Shown here in pieces: positions 50,194 through 61,565 of a stretch of DNA of 64,000 nt; the first letter of the stretch is position 1; the number at the start of each line of letters is the position of its first letter. A program made the translations under genes and the position numbers. The DNA lies in NCBI GenBank assembly GCA_020055645.1, contig CM034546.1:109523375-109587374 (forward strand), given 5' to 3'. The stretch comes from Tomocerus qinae (Eukaryota; Arthropoda; Collembola; Entomobryomorpha; Tomoceridae). A model generated the notes under the pieces. It was not told the DNA's origin, did not search any database, and saw only the letters and a program-made list of their open reading frames with translations.

Positions 50194-51718
50194 AAGTATT
50201 TTTACATTTTCTTTTAAAAATGAAGGTTTATTTCATAAAAATTGGACTACAAGTATACTATTGTCAAACCTCGTATAAGTTGATATGCTATACAAGGCTA
50301 TAAGCTAGAAAGTATCTATACTCTATACAGTAACTGTAATTGTTAAGTATTACTTTAGATGACGATTTTTGCCTAAATTCTTGCATTAATACTTTTTAAT
50401 TTCTTGCTATTAAATATAGCTAGGACATTTTTATTCATACTTTTAGAAATTCAAACTGAGGTCCAAGCTAAAATTTTTTAGTGAAGACATTGGCATTGCC
50501 TGCCGTGGAAGTAGAGTCGAAAATGATATGGTGCGGTGTAACTAAGCCCTTATTAATTTATTAGTGGTCTAAATGAGATTACATGAATCTATAATTTGTT
50601 GCTGAAATTATTGTTGGATTGAACAGATAAGTTTTGATCAGATAAGTACAGTACAAATGAATCAGTCCGTTTTTAATTAGCATTACATTAGCATAATTTT
50701 TTGTATGAACAAAGGGACTCCATGTTCCATATAAAACATTTACCGTATTTCTTGTTCTTTTCTCCACACAGCGGACTTCCTGCAAAGTCTTTTGATGACT
50801 TTAGGTACAATGACACAAAATAAGATAACATCAAATATTTATTTTTTGCTTGTATTTAGCAGGGAGGTAGTAATTAATAATGTGATACTCATAGGGTTTT
50901 CAATGTAAAACCTGTACACGTATAACATTGATGAACCCTAGGCGCATCCTTTGCATCCAGCATAAAACACATTATTGAAACTTCCTTGTAGACAATTCAT
51001 AATTAGCATAACACACGGAAGTAAATAAATGGATATAAAATGGAAAATGAAATGATTCGGATTTGACGGTAGCATTTTCTCACTATAGCTTACTCTAAGC
51101 AAACAACTCCGATGTATTTTAACATTTTTAAGAAATTGTAGCTTCCTTCGTAAAGTAAACACAAAAGCATAAAAATAGGCTTAAACCAGAAAAAGGATGG
51201 GAATATTTATACCCTGAATCAAGTATAGCGATGAATCTAATTTACACCTACGTATACTATTATGTAGGTACCTTTCTTATAGATAGAGGTGATACAGATT
51301 AAACTATTTCAAGAACGATCTCATAGTAATCGTTACACAAGTAGGTAGTTCCATGATACGTAGCGAGCATTTTAAATATAAAATGAGCCTTGAACTTGTT
51401 GGTTCAATAAACCGTAATAGTACATACATACAAAGTAGAATAAAGAATAAGAATAATTCACATTACGCGTGACAGAACAAGTTTTCACACCTTTTGTTGA
51501 GATGTAAAAGGAATTCAAACACATACATTATATATGTACACAGCAAAAGTAATACAGAATAATGTCCGTTAGTTGTAGTAGTGGCCGAGAAATTGTCGTT
51601 TAGTACTGAAATACGAAAACTACATAAGCTGCGGATGTTTTTTCTGTGAAGTTGGTCAGTTTGAAAACTTGTTCATGAGTTAATGCACACACCAACGGCT
51701 AGTAGCACCCAATCAACC
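50194..51718. other. Intergenic sequence, no confident gene
   Basis: AT-rich spacer. A 74-codon minus-strand frame (51162-50938) has a hydrophobic stretch and ends in AGCKGCA, but no supporting feature was found, so it is not called. Confidence 0.45.
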
Positions 51719-52397
51719 ATGAGCATAACTACCAAATTACTTGTCCTCTCTTTCCTATGCCTCCCTATCTTTTTGGAAACATCTGTAAGTGTGTAGTATA
51801 ATTAACTCCGGTCTAATAAACATTAACACAAACCTGAGACTCATCCATATCTGTGAAACGTACCAATACGAATATTTTTTTCAATTCAGATTTGCATATA
51901 CTATAGACGTACACATAATTAGAATCAAATACTAAGTAGAATACCTGAGTGTGGAAACTAATATTTGAATATTATAATATAATTTTTAGGGAAGTCCAGC
52001 CGGAAGACTTGCCGTGAAACCCAAATGCTCTCCCGGCTCTAAACTTGAGGGTTGCGAAGTTAAGTGCGACCACAATGACCATCTGTGCAACATCAATTCT
52101 CAGTTTCCAGGAATAGAAATCACTGAAGTCAAACCATCCAATCCAGATTCTTCAGTTCCATCCTCTAGTACGACTACAAAGCGGACACCTACGATGACAA
52201 CAACCAAGAAGACGCAAGTTACCCAACCTGGAGGAATTTCGGATTCTCTTTGTCCTCAGTATCCAATCCTTCAACCTTCTGGGTCGAAAAATCCTAACTG
52301 CCCACCGATTTCACAGTATCGATGCAAAGGAAACATTCAAGATCCCTGGTGTCGATTTTTTGCATTTATGTATCAACTCGGTTCTAAAAATAGCTAA
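51719..52397 (+). CDS. Cysteine-patterned secreted protein with Ser/Thr-rich linker
   Basis: Two exons, 51719-51784 and 51990-52397, give 157 residues. Exon 1 (22 codons) is a signal peptide (MSITTKLLVLSFLCLPIFLE). The mature protein has four cysteines spaced C-x8-C-x3-C-x6-C, then a Ser/Thr/Pro/Lys linker of about 50 residues (TTTKRTPTMTTTKKTQ) likely to be O-glycosylated, then four more cysteines C-x15-C-x7-C-x8-C. The second module ends DPWCRFFAFMY. Two small disulfide modules joined by a mucin-like linker suggest an extracellular binding or structural protein. No known family is recognised; it is not a standard chitin-binding type 2 pattern. The intron is phase 0. Confidence 0.82.
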
Positions 52398-53744
52398 GAA
52401 TTTATTATTATTATATCACCTACATGTATGAAAACCTAATAAAATGTTGTCTGTCAACTAAATGTGATTTCTTCAGACTTGTAATGGAGCTTTTGTACAT
52501 GAAATGTTATACATGTACATACATGCATGCATAAAACTGCTTAGAGATTTTGTACTTTGTTATTTCTCAGACTTTGGGCACTTTTTTTCTGCATTTTCAA
52601 TTATAGATTAGCTTAGCTAACGAAATCTTTTGTCTAGTTTTGAACCCTAGTCATGAATGCCATGTACAAAATGTGTATGTGAACACTACCAGTACAAAAG
52701 AGCCCATGCACGTTCTTGTAAACAATTATTGAGACAATGAGAAGCAATATTAAGATGAATGCGACATAAATGAGAACATAAAAGTACACCTGTATGCACA
52801 GAATGCACGGAAGTATTATTAGGAGCTTTACCTGCAAGTTATATAATCATGCATTATGTCTCTAAATTGTATTGTACGAGAAGCTATATTTGCATACAAA
52901 AATTCATGTGAAATTCTTAAGAATGAAGTCATTACACTTACACAAGTAATCACCTAGACACATGCTTGTATACATAATGTAGTTTAAAGTTTTATAATTT
53001 GCATACTTTACCAATTCAATTATGCATAATAGTTATGTTTATGTTTCGCTCTCTACTTGTAAAAATACAAATCTTTGTTACTTTGCTTGTACTGAAAATA
53101 ATAGGTACCTGCGAGGTTGCAAGTAATGCATAGGAAGTTTGCTACCTTAGAGTATGGTTAAAACATGCATTCAACTCTATACGTGACAAAATAAACATTG
53201 GTGTGTATCTTCGTTCAATGTATTATTTGGCAAAACACAATGTTTGTATACGATATAGTTCTGTCCTGACTCCTAACTGATATTTAATTAAGCCGTACTT
53301 AGAATGGAGCTGCTAAAGAATTTTGCACTCTGCTAGCTACACGCAACTGTTATCTCGTAATCAATTTGATTCATCTTTTCTTCTGTAGAAGTATATCAGG
53401 CAATGTACTCAACAGACAGTCGAGCTAGCTAACAAACAGTATTAGAGTGCCATACCAGCCAGCTACTTTATACCACCTGGGATGTAGGGATTCACGTGTG
53501 TAGACTACTACGTACTGTATATTATAGCAGAGTAGAAAATGACCGTAGAATAGACACAGACCATGAAGAATGTGGGAGCTCTCGGTCAGTTAAACTTAAG
53601 TCAAAGCTTTATTTAGCCAGTTGTTGCATATAGTCAGTAAGTTCATCATGTAACAAATAAATGTTACCAAATCCTTCATTTCCATACCGAAGCCCAGCGT
53701 GACAACGTCTTTCGTTCTTGCTCTTCATAAGTTTACACTTAAAA
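52398..53744. other. Intergenic sequence, no gene recognised
   Basis: AT-rich spacer between two secreted-protein genes. No coding feature or strong repeat seen. Confidence 0.5.
52438..52443 (+). promoter_or_regulatory. Likely polyadenylation signal of the Cys-patterned secreted protein gene
   Basis: AATAAA 40 bases after the stop codon, in CCTAATAAAATG. Confidence 0.5.
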
Positions 53745-54528
53745 ATGAAAAGTAATATTTTATTCATTAGTATAAGTGCACTGCTTCAGTGTTTATTCAT
53801 AGAAATCAATTGCTCCGTTAGAATACAAAGAGAAAAACCGGTAAGACATTTTACGTGACTATTTACAAGCTAAGACATATTACAGCTCTAAAAGCACCTA
53901 AAAAACACCTTGTACATTGTACTAAGTATTGCGAGTCAGCTTCAATTTAATTAAATGGACATTTACTAATTATTACTCACCAATTTTAAGACTACATTGA
54001 GGTTTAAAGTACCTATAAGCTTAATATTAAGTATACATGTGTCCATGCGTAAGCTGCAGGATATAAATACAAATTGTACATAAAATTTTAGTTTATTTAC
54101 AGACTTATGTATATAAGTTTAACCAGGGTTAAGTTTTTTAAACTTGTACATTTTTTTTAAATTGGCAGCTACTGCAAGACCGATCTTACGAACATTTTAA
54201 TCGGAAACTATTGGAAAAGTATCAATACAAAGACTACTTAGCTGCAATTTTTGAGAATGAAAACACAAGACAAGATTTTGCAAAATTTATCAATCAAGGA
54301 CTTACAGATCAAATTAAGAAGGATTTGAAATCAATAGAAATACAACGTGAGACAGAAAGCAAAGAAGTCCTCCCAGCAGTAATTTTCCATTCTGACATGG
54401 ACACGTGGTTAGGGGTACTACCAGCCTGGAAGCGACTTAAGAAATTCATGTTTGGCAAATTTGATGCCTACATCACAAAACATCCTGAAATCCTTAATAA
54501 TATCCGCATTTACAAACCAAGACATTAG
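53745..54528 (+). CDS. Small secreted protein, family A, copy 2
   Basis: Two exons, 53745-53840 and 54169-54528, give 151 residues. Exon 1 is exactly 96 bases, as in the gene at 47944, and encodes a signal peptide (MKSNILFISISALLQCLFIE, cleavage probably near NCS). The mature part is charged and predicted helical, with no cysteine, and near its end has AWKRLKKFMFGKF then a HPEIL, alignable with WWGRLKMFLYRKM and EIL of copy 1. The intron is phase 0 with a good acceptor (TTGGCAG). The rest of the two proteins has diverged too far to align by eye. Function unknown; probably extracellular. Confidence 0.82.
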
Positions 54529-55380
54529 ACTAGGAGACAACTACCTCAAGTACAATTCGTACTCACCTCACCACAATTGTATGTTACCAAACTTGTAAAT
54601 TATGGTTTTGTTCATTTCATTGAAGGACTATAGTTAAGATTTTAATTATGTTCTACATGTTACACTACATAATTATAATAATTCCTGCCACTACGGCTTT
54701 CCTACAACGACAAATGCTGATTGTTACCTATTATTATACTATAGTTAGTTATATTATGTATTTCATATGTTACGACTACGATATCAATACATGGATGTGA
54801 AGAAATCTTGTAAAGATTAAGTTATGAATTAAAGCTGGAAATGAATCCAACAGGAAGTTATACATACCCTAAAATCACACCAAAGTATTGTAACTCATCA
54901 TAGTACATGTTTAATCCATATTCTAACCATCGTCGGCTATTTCCTTCACATAAAACACCAGAGCGTGAACACTTGTAAAGTAAAAACAACACAAAAACGG
55001 CATCATTCAGCGTAACCACATAAATTATACGTGTACTTTCAGATACTACAGACACGGTTAATTATTTTGAACTTCAGACTTACAGATTGAACAAATTCTC
55101 TTATTTCTCATTTCAAGTAAACTACGTAGTATACTAGTAACGCTAACCAGGTGAAGATTGAGATTGAGACACTGCCAATGAGAGGAGCGTGCTAATTACA
55201 TATATGTACTGTTTTAACTTTTCAACAAGGAAACTGGCCATTATTACCCTAAGTGCATTACCTGAACATAGAAAAAAGGTTACTGTGATTTCAATCATCA
55301 AAGCAGTTCGAAAAGCACTTTTAATTCCATTCAATCTTGATTAAGAGTTTCATTTTTCAATCTGCCAATTAAATCTATCT
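54529..55380. other. Intergenic sequence with uncertain minus-strand frames
   Basis: Minus-strand open frames at 55334-55143 and 55055-54858 each have a hydrophobic stretch and lie just downstream of the minus-strand gene at 55381. No splice join gave a continuous reading frame, so they are not called as genes. Confidence 0.4.
54828..54833 (+). promoter_or_regulatory. Possible polyadenylation signal of secreted-protein gene copy 2
   Basis: ATTAAA about 300 bases after the stop codon. Confidence 0.3.
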
Positions 55381-55701
55381 TTACAAACTCCTTGCATAGT
55401 CTCCATTGTCAACTTCCGGCAATAAAATCCTCCACGAGTACAAAAACACCATTATAATCATTGTAGGAATGTTCATTGACCCAACGGAAATGAGACTAAG
55501 TGGCAGCACTACAAGATATGTAAAATAGTAGTCGTAATCCTCAGGATCGATCCCTAACTCCTTTAGGAATTCAGGAAAAGGTGCTGTTCCAACAGTGCTA
55601 GTATCATCTCCAAGAAGCTTAGTTTTTACTAAAGAAAATCCACTAACACAATTAGAACACAAAAGTATTACACACAAGGATATAGAAATTTCAGTCTTCA
55701 T
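55381..55701 (-). CDS. Small secreted or membrane-anchored protein (106 residues)
   Basis: Single exon. The start at 55701 has AAAATGAAG context and begins a signal peptide (MKTEISISLCVILLCSNCVS). After a short hydrophilic segment (KELGIDPEDYDYY) comes a second hydrophobic stretch (YLVVLPLSLISVG and MIIMVFLYSW) of one or two membrane segments, then a short acidic end. It may therefore be a small type I-like or hairpin membrane protein. An upstream in-frame ATG at 55740 is less likely because it would bury the signal peptide. No family recognised. It is the only cluster member on the minus strand. Confidence 0.6.
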   Translation of the reverse strand: MKTEISISLCVILLCSNCVSGFSLVKTKLLGDDTSTVGTAPFPEFLKELGIDPEDYDYYFTYLVVLPLSLISVGSMNIPTMIIMVFLYSWRILLPEVDNGDYARSL

Positions 55702-56878
55702 TTTCAAAAAAGTCAAATTGCTTGTCGGACTAGTAATCACTCTCGGTTATATGTTGCACTAGGTGGTAAAAGCAATACTATTTAAAGCGCTATTGAAGCT
55801 TACAAATTAATGAATATATAAAAATATATTGTATATTTCATTTAGAATGCGTTAAATACTTAGTACATCAACAATTTGCAGTAATTAGCATTCTTTCCTA
55901 CTTTTTCTCACAGACCCAAATAGAAACCCGTTAATACAACAATAATTTCCCCATGTAAATAAACATTAACACATCATTCAGCATCCATTGCTAATTTCTA
56001 CAGAGAATCCAACTCCGTAATAAATAAAATTTTAAATTGTAAAGTATCACAATTGCATTTTAGTTACCCTAAATTATCACCTATGTGTATCGTTTAGTGC
56101 AAATACATATAAGTACTTTAAGTAGCTTAAGACACTGAAAAATATTTGCAGTTACAGGTAGAAAGGATAGGAACCAGAAAATTATTTAGTAAAATAATCA
56201 TAACTGAGGGCGGTTATACTCACGGGAATATTATTGCATGAATTACGTACATCCAGTAATGTCACGTTATGAACTGCTACAGCCAGTACAGTATATATAC
56301 AGTCAGCTGTATAATAAAACTACTGTTAAATACTACTTAACACTTTGAAGAAATTACCATAATATAACTTTGCCCTTAATTAGACAAAAATAAATAGATC
56401 AATAGGTCTACAAACGCATATCATACTAAGTCTGATATCAAGCTACAGTTAACTTCAATTCAGTCAATTTTTAATAATTTTAATTGAATGAGTTATGACT
56501 ATTAGCCTTAGTTATTGTTAGTCTGGATTCTGGATTAGTGAAACAATAATTTATTTTTCCTCGCGTGGTCTGATCAAGTCTGTTGAATAAATTGAAAATA
56601 ACAATAATACGCATGTACTATAAATTCCAGAAGAAAAGTTTACTCAAAAGTACAAAAAATAGTCAAAAAAGTCATCATGTACACATTATTTACGTCATGA
56701 GTACAACTAATCTAATTAAGTATTCATAATTAATTCATTGATTTCAAAATTTGTGTGATTTTAAACCACTTACCATTTTATGCTGATCTGTGTACCATTA
56801 AATTGAACAGCTATTACTAATTATATCAAACTACATCAGTATTGTAATACTGGTCCTTACTCCATATTAAAATTATTT
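55702..56878. other. Intergenic sequence, no gene recognised
   Basis: AT-rich spacer between the small membrane/secreted protein gene and the 3' end of the next minus-strand gene. No coding feature seen. Confidence 0.5.
56550..56555 (-). promoter_or_regulatory. Possible polyadenylation signal of the SAMD3-like gene
   Basis: TTTATT on the + strand (AATAAA on the minus strand), about 325 bases downstream of the stop. Confidence 0.3.
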
Positions 56879-59744
56879 TTACAGTAGTTTGTTTTTGGGA
56901 GCTACCTTAAAAAGATCCTCTGAAAAAGTAGTTTGCTCTAAGCCGACTAAAAAATCCAAATATTCCATTAACCTTTTAACCGTTCTTCCGTAAGAAATGT
57001 TAAAGATGTAATATAAACAATAGACAGCAATTAGTCCATCAAAGACATTATCCAGTTCCAATATAGCAACGTTGTCAGTAAAAACGGTGACTCTGCACTT
57101 AAGAAACGGATCACCAACGACAATCATCTTGGGATACAGTATTTCATTTTTTACCATTACTGATGTTTCATCCTGTGTATCAGAAAAAATATTTTATCAG
57201 GTTATTTTAAAATGGCCATAAAAATACATTAGCATAAATATAAACTTCACCCACTCGCTCTCGATCCAACCTTACTGTAAATAACAACACCAAATACATT
57301 ATTTATAAATACAAATTGACTTGATTAACTGATGGCTGACTTTAGTATTAAATTGATACAAAAAATTTATCTACATACCTAATTATTTATCTGTCTATAA
57401 AACATATTACAACTAAACAACCCAACTCCAAAACAATCCTATTGTAGTAGCCTGGTGATGGGAGTGTACTAGTCCGTATTTAAAAGGGGTGTTCGAAACA
57501 GAAAGTAACAATTTTCTAATCTACGACTTTGGATAAACACGAACACGGAAACGAACATTTTTTGTGTTCAGTGAAGTTGCTTATAGTAGGTTTGGAACGA
57601 GCTTTTAGACCAGTATTATTAATATTAATTCGTACTTCTTGAAAAGTCATTAATGCATCAAGTGAGACGCACAAGGAAATACACAGAATAAGCGTGGCTG
57701 CAGTTTTCTTGGCATCTATTAGCGAAAATAAAAACACAAATGTTTTACTTTTCATAAATGAGTCTAATCTAACGTCACGTAATAACATTTCCACTGATGT
57801 TTGGTAGTGTTATCAGTTATATTATGTTGGTTATTGATTTTGATATAGGTTCTCCCTATTAAAGACTTGCGTGTATTATTTAAGTTATTTTTATAACCGA
57901 TACTGTACTTACCCTGATAAGTGGAACAAAAATATTTATTAAATTTATCCAGCACGCCTTTCAGAAGGGAATTATGGCCCGGATTTACTCGTAATAACCT
58001 GTTAAATCGTCGACGAAGTTTATCCTCTAAAGCAGCTATACGATTATTGTCATCAGTTATTCTATTGTATTCATCTTTAACCTGCAATATATAAGTCTTC
58101 ATAAAACATTACATTCATTACAACATTGAATTAATATAAAAACTAAGAAATTTCAGACTCAGACATTGACAACAAATCTTTATATCTAAATCTAAAAACA
58201 CTCAAGTGACAAGAAATAGAATGTATAATACTTACGACAACAAGGTACTGAAAACCAGGATATTTTCGGACAATGTCAATACATTCGTTTGTACTTAACA
58301 ATAATTTGCGTTTAGTGAAAGTATGATCCATCCATTTCCTCATGGAAGCAATATTGCCCGGAGTTTTCTTGGAATTGTCTGAGGTTCGTTTTATTTCGCT
58401 AATTATCAAGGGTTGATCGGTGCCGGAAGAAATTTTCTCATTCGTGAGTTTTGGCGTACCACTGTTTTCAGAAGTGTCCATTGTTTCGCAGCTCCTTAAA
58501 GTACGATCTGTGCCGGAATGAGAAGTTGTACCCATTTTCTTTGGAGTATCAGTAATGCTAACTTTTTCAGAGGCTTCTTTTGCTTCCCTGCTCATTACAG
58601 GATAACCTGTGTTGGAAAGAATGTCCATATTCGTGGATTTTTCTTCAGCACCCTTTTCAGAGATTTTCTTTGTTTCGCTGCTCATTATAGGATAATCTGT
58701 GCTGGAATGAAGGTTTGTATCCGTGGATTTTTCTTTAGCATCGTTTTCAGAGATTTTCTTTGTTTCACTACTCATTATAGGATATGTGCTGGAATGAATG
58801 TTTTTATTCGTGGATTTTTCTTTAGCATCGTTTTCAGAGATTTTCTTAGTTTTCCTGCTTATTATAGGATAATCCATGTTGAAATGAATGTGTGTATCCG
58901 TGGGCTTTGCTTTAGCGTCGTTTTCAGAGATTTCGCTGCTCATTACGGAATGATCCGTCCCTAAATGAATTTTTGTGTCCGTTTTCTTTTGTGTGTCACT
59001 GTTTTTAGAGATGTCCTCAGTTTTGACATTTATTAAGAAATGATTTGGTTTTGATTTTGATGGACTAGTATCGCAATATTCGGGAGGAAGAAGTGAGGGA
59101 TATTCAGCTTCACAAATTATTAAATCCAATATTTCATCTGATGAATAAACTTTGACATCATGTTTAGTGGGAGGAGAAGGTATAATTTTACTATTTCCAA
59201 AATGTTCATTTTCATTATACTGCAATTTTAAATTTTTGATTGTTTGTGCTTCTTTTATTGTATCAGAATTAGGTCTGCCTATTTGGTCTACCGTTGCGTT
59301 GATTGACGGGAAGTTAATTCTCTCAGATCGATCCCTTTTCAAAGTTTCCTCCATATAAATCTCAATGTTTTTTATTTCGTCTTCGCTATCGCCACTGTCG
59401 TCTTCACATAACGTTTTTTTGTCCCTTTTCATTAACTTTTGGTCTTTAACATCCCCAACATCAACATCCATTTTATCATTTTCATATGCATTGATAATTT
59501 CAAAGTCAAAGGATCTAACAAGTTCCTGAAATTCTGCTGATTTCTTTTCTTCCTCTGTAGGTCTGCTCAAACAATGTTGACTCAACTGCTGAAACGTGGC
59601 CGCTCCTTGATGAATAATTTCAAATTCGGAGTACATATCAGGGTTTATCTGTACAAACTTGTAAATATTATTTAACGTGGTTTGGAAATCTTTCTCTGAT
59701 GAAGTCTTCACAGTCAGTTTTGAATTTTTCTTGCTTTTCTCCAT
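56879..59744 (-). CDS. Uncharacterised repeat-containing protein with SAMD3-like C-terminal region
   Basis: Minus-strand exons: 59744-58236, 58081-57913, probably 57715-57525, then 57172-56879; about 720 residues. If the third exon is skipped, an acceptor giving exon start 57159 also keeps the frame (652 residues). Residues 1-240 are acidic and hydrophilic; about 240-460 hold seven or eight 28-30-residue repeats around KKISENDAKEKST and YPIMSSET. The C-terminal exons carry VRKYPGFQYL, DEYNRITDDNNRIAALEDKL, KKTAATLILCISLCVSLDAL and, last, PKMIVVGDPF and YYIFNISYGRTVKRLMEYLD. That order is like a large, poorly understood family in fish and invertebrates often annotated SAMD3-like (from memory). 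Start has GCCATGGAG context. No SAM domain is seen. Function unknown. Confidence 0.75.
58370..59030 (-). repeat. Tandem coding repeats (~28-30 residues, 7-8 copies)
   Basis: Within the first exon of the SAMD3-like gene, units of 84-90 bases repeat in frame. The central copies share KKISENDAKEKST and IMSSETKK almost identically, and outer copies are decayed. The open frame on the opposite strand (58518-58964) is a shadow of these repeats. Confidence 0.85.
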
Positions 59745-60024
59745 GGCAGAATATTCACTGTATTGCTATAGATGTGTATTATGGTTGACTGTTGACAGTT
59801 GAAGGATGAACATGTGTCAGGGATCATGAAGCCAGTCAGCAGTCAGCAGTGGCGTTCAATTCATTAGTTTCATCAGCTGTTGACTAGAAATAATATCAAA
59901 AAATATATATATAAACGATTGCTGATAATAAATAATGTATACGTCCAATTTTATTAAAAATCTGCATATACCAGCAGGACGATTTTGGCACTGATATGAA
60001 TATTATGATTATGACACACGAGAG
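59745..60024. other. Upstream region of the SAMD3-like gene
   Basis: Probable promoter/5'UTR on the minus strand. It contains a short GTCAGCA repeat (AGCCAGTCAGCAGTCAGCAG near 59830). No coding feature. Confidence 0.4.
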
Positions 60025-60425
60025 TAATTTAGGGGTTGGATTGGACATAACGGTGCGCAATTTCGAAGTCCCACAGCACCACTATATCTCGGAATATTTA
60101 GATGTGACACCCCAATGTTTCATCGGATCTTTATCGGACATGACCTGAAGGTCACGTTTCCACCCTCCCCACACCCGACGGGGGTATGGGGAAAAATGAC
60201 ATTCCACCGGTTATACACCTAAAATTGGTCATTATGTTTATTTCATTTAGGTTAGGTTAGGTGAGAGGGTGGGGAGGGTGGAAACGTGACCTTCAGGTCA
60301 TGTCCGATAAAGATCCGATGAAACATTTGGGGGGGGGGGGGGGTCAAGTCTAAATATTCCGAGATATAGTGGTGCTGTGGGACTTAGAAATTTGCGCACC
60401 GTTATGTCCAATCCTACCTAAATTA
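60025..60425. mobile_element. Palindromic MITE-like element with ~140-bp inverted arms
   Basis: The left arm starts TAATTTAGG at 60025 and runs through ATTGGACATAACGGTGCGCA, CCACAGCACCACTATATCTC and ATGACCTGAAGGTCACGTTT; the right arm (about 60268-60425) is the near-perfect reverse complement ending CCTAAATTA. The loop is about 90 bases. A run of 15 or more G lies in the right arm near 60330 where the left arm has only CCCC. No coding capacity. Confidence 0.88.
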
Positions 60426-60965
60426 GGTATCAAATTATTATGTAAGTCTACTTTCTACTTTCGAAAAAAATCTGTCTGTACAGTCTGTAGAAAGAAACAT
60501 TCGTTTCCATCCGAAATCCTCACGTTTGCACGTTTCAGGGTCACTAACTTTCGAATTCTATTTGAAAGTGAATATACATAACAGAACAAAACAATTTAAT
60601 TCCAAATTCGGATTACAAATTACAGTCAGTTTTTGTCCAATAGGGCTTATTGATTATCATTTACCATTACCACCGCCTCTGCCAATTCTGCCATCCAAAA
60701 TTTTGGATAAGATTTCGTATACTCCATTCAATGTCCGAACGTCGTCGCCAAGGGCATCTTGATTAAAAAATGTGTTTTCACAAGGCCCTGGTTTTTTTCA
60801 GTGCGCAGTGGAGCAAGGATGACTTGATTCTCACGTGAGGAAAATCCAGAGTTGGTTCTTAAAAAGTCGATCTTACTTTCTTACGGACGTAAACAGCCTC
60901 TTCCACAGATTATTAACACCTTGCATCTTACACTTGCGTCTTACTGCCAAGGACGTAATGAAGTT

Positions 60966-61000
60966 ATGCGTTGGGGTACATTATTGAAAACATTAATTGA
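60966..61000 (+). repeat. Dispersed repeat copy shared with 17.83 kb
   Basis: GCGTTGGGGTACATTATTGA and the following AAACATTAATT match ACGTTGGGGTATATTATTGA-AAACATTAATT at 17828-17858 with few differences; a related inverted copy lies at 17656-17683. Confidence 0.7.
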
Positions 61001-61236
61001 GATGGTTGAGAGGGACGCTGAAGCCTCCTTGAAATCTCTAAGGAAAAATAATTATTTTCTCAAATGAGCAGCCATTTTTGCTGAATTATTAAAAATTTTT
61101 TATTTAGTTTGTTTTCAAAAATTAAACCTTATAATATGGGTTTTGCAGGGCCCTGAGCAGTATGTCGGTGCTAGACACTTAAAGCCCAGGTGCCTGGAAA
61201 CGAAAATAATTTCTCGACTATCATATTTGCCAGTAA

Positions 61237-61565
61237 CTTTTTTTTGGAAATTCCCTAAGGATCTGAGACCACTGGTCCTACAGCCGTACATTAATTTTTT
61301 TAAAATTCTTCGATACTTATTCTATGGTAGTTATATTGAAAATTCCACATTTTGGGCTTTGACTTGAAGATATAAATTCGCAATATATAATTCACAAAAA
61401 AACACACATTTTTCGGTTTCAAACAATGATATCTTCAAGTCGAAGACCAAAATGTTGAATTTTAAATATAACTACCATAGAATAAGTATCGAAGAATTTT
61501 TAAAAAATTATTGTACGACTGTAGGACCAGTGGTCTCAGATCCTTAGGGAATTTCCAAAAAAAAG
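61237..61565. repeat. Long near-perfect hairpin (MITE-like)
   Basis: The left arm (about 61237-61372) and right arm (about 61428-61565) are reverse complements with few mismatches: GGAAATTCCCTAAGGATCTG against CAGATCCTTAGGGAATTTCC, and ACTTATTCTATGGTAGTTAT against ATAACTACCATAGAATAAGT. The loop is about 55 bases. Confidence 0.88.

Noticed and set aside
50938..51162. 74-codon minus-strand frame ending AGCKGCA, considered as a neuropeptide precursor
   Set aside because: No processing sites, no match to known peptides, and the hydrophobic stretch lies too far from the N-terminus.
54858..55334. Two minus-strand frames with hydrophobic stretches downstream of the 55.4-55.7 kb gene
   Set aside because: Joining them by plausible splice sites led to stop codons; no evidence of a gene.
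58518..58964. 148-codon open frame on the + strand
   Set aside because: It is the antisense shadow of the in-frame repeats in the minus-strand SAMD3-like gene.
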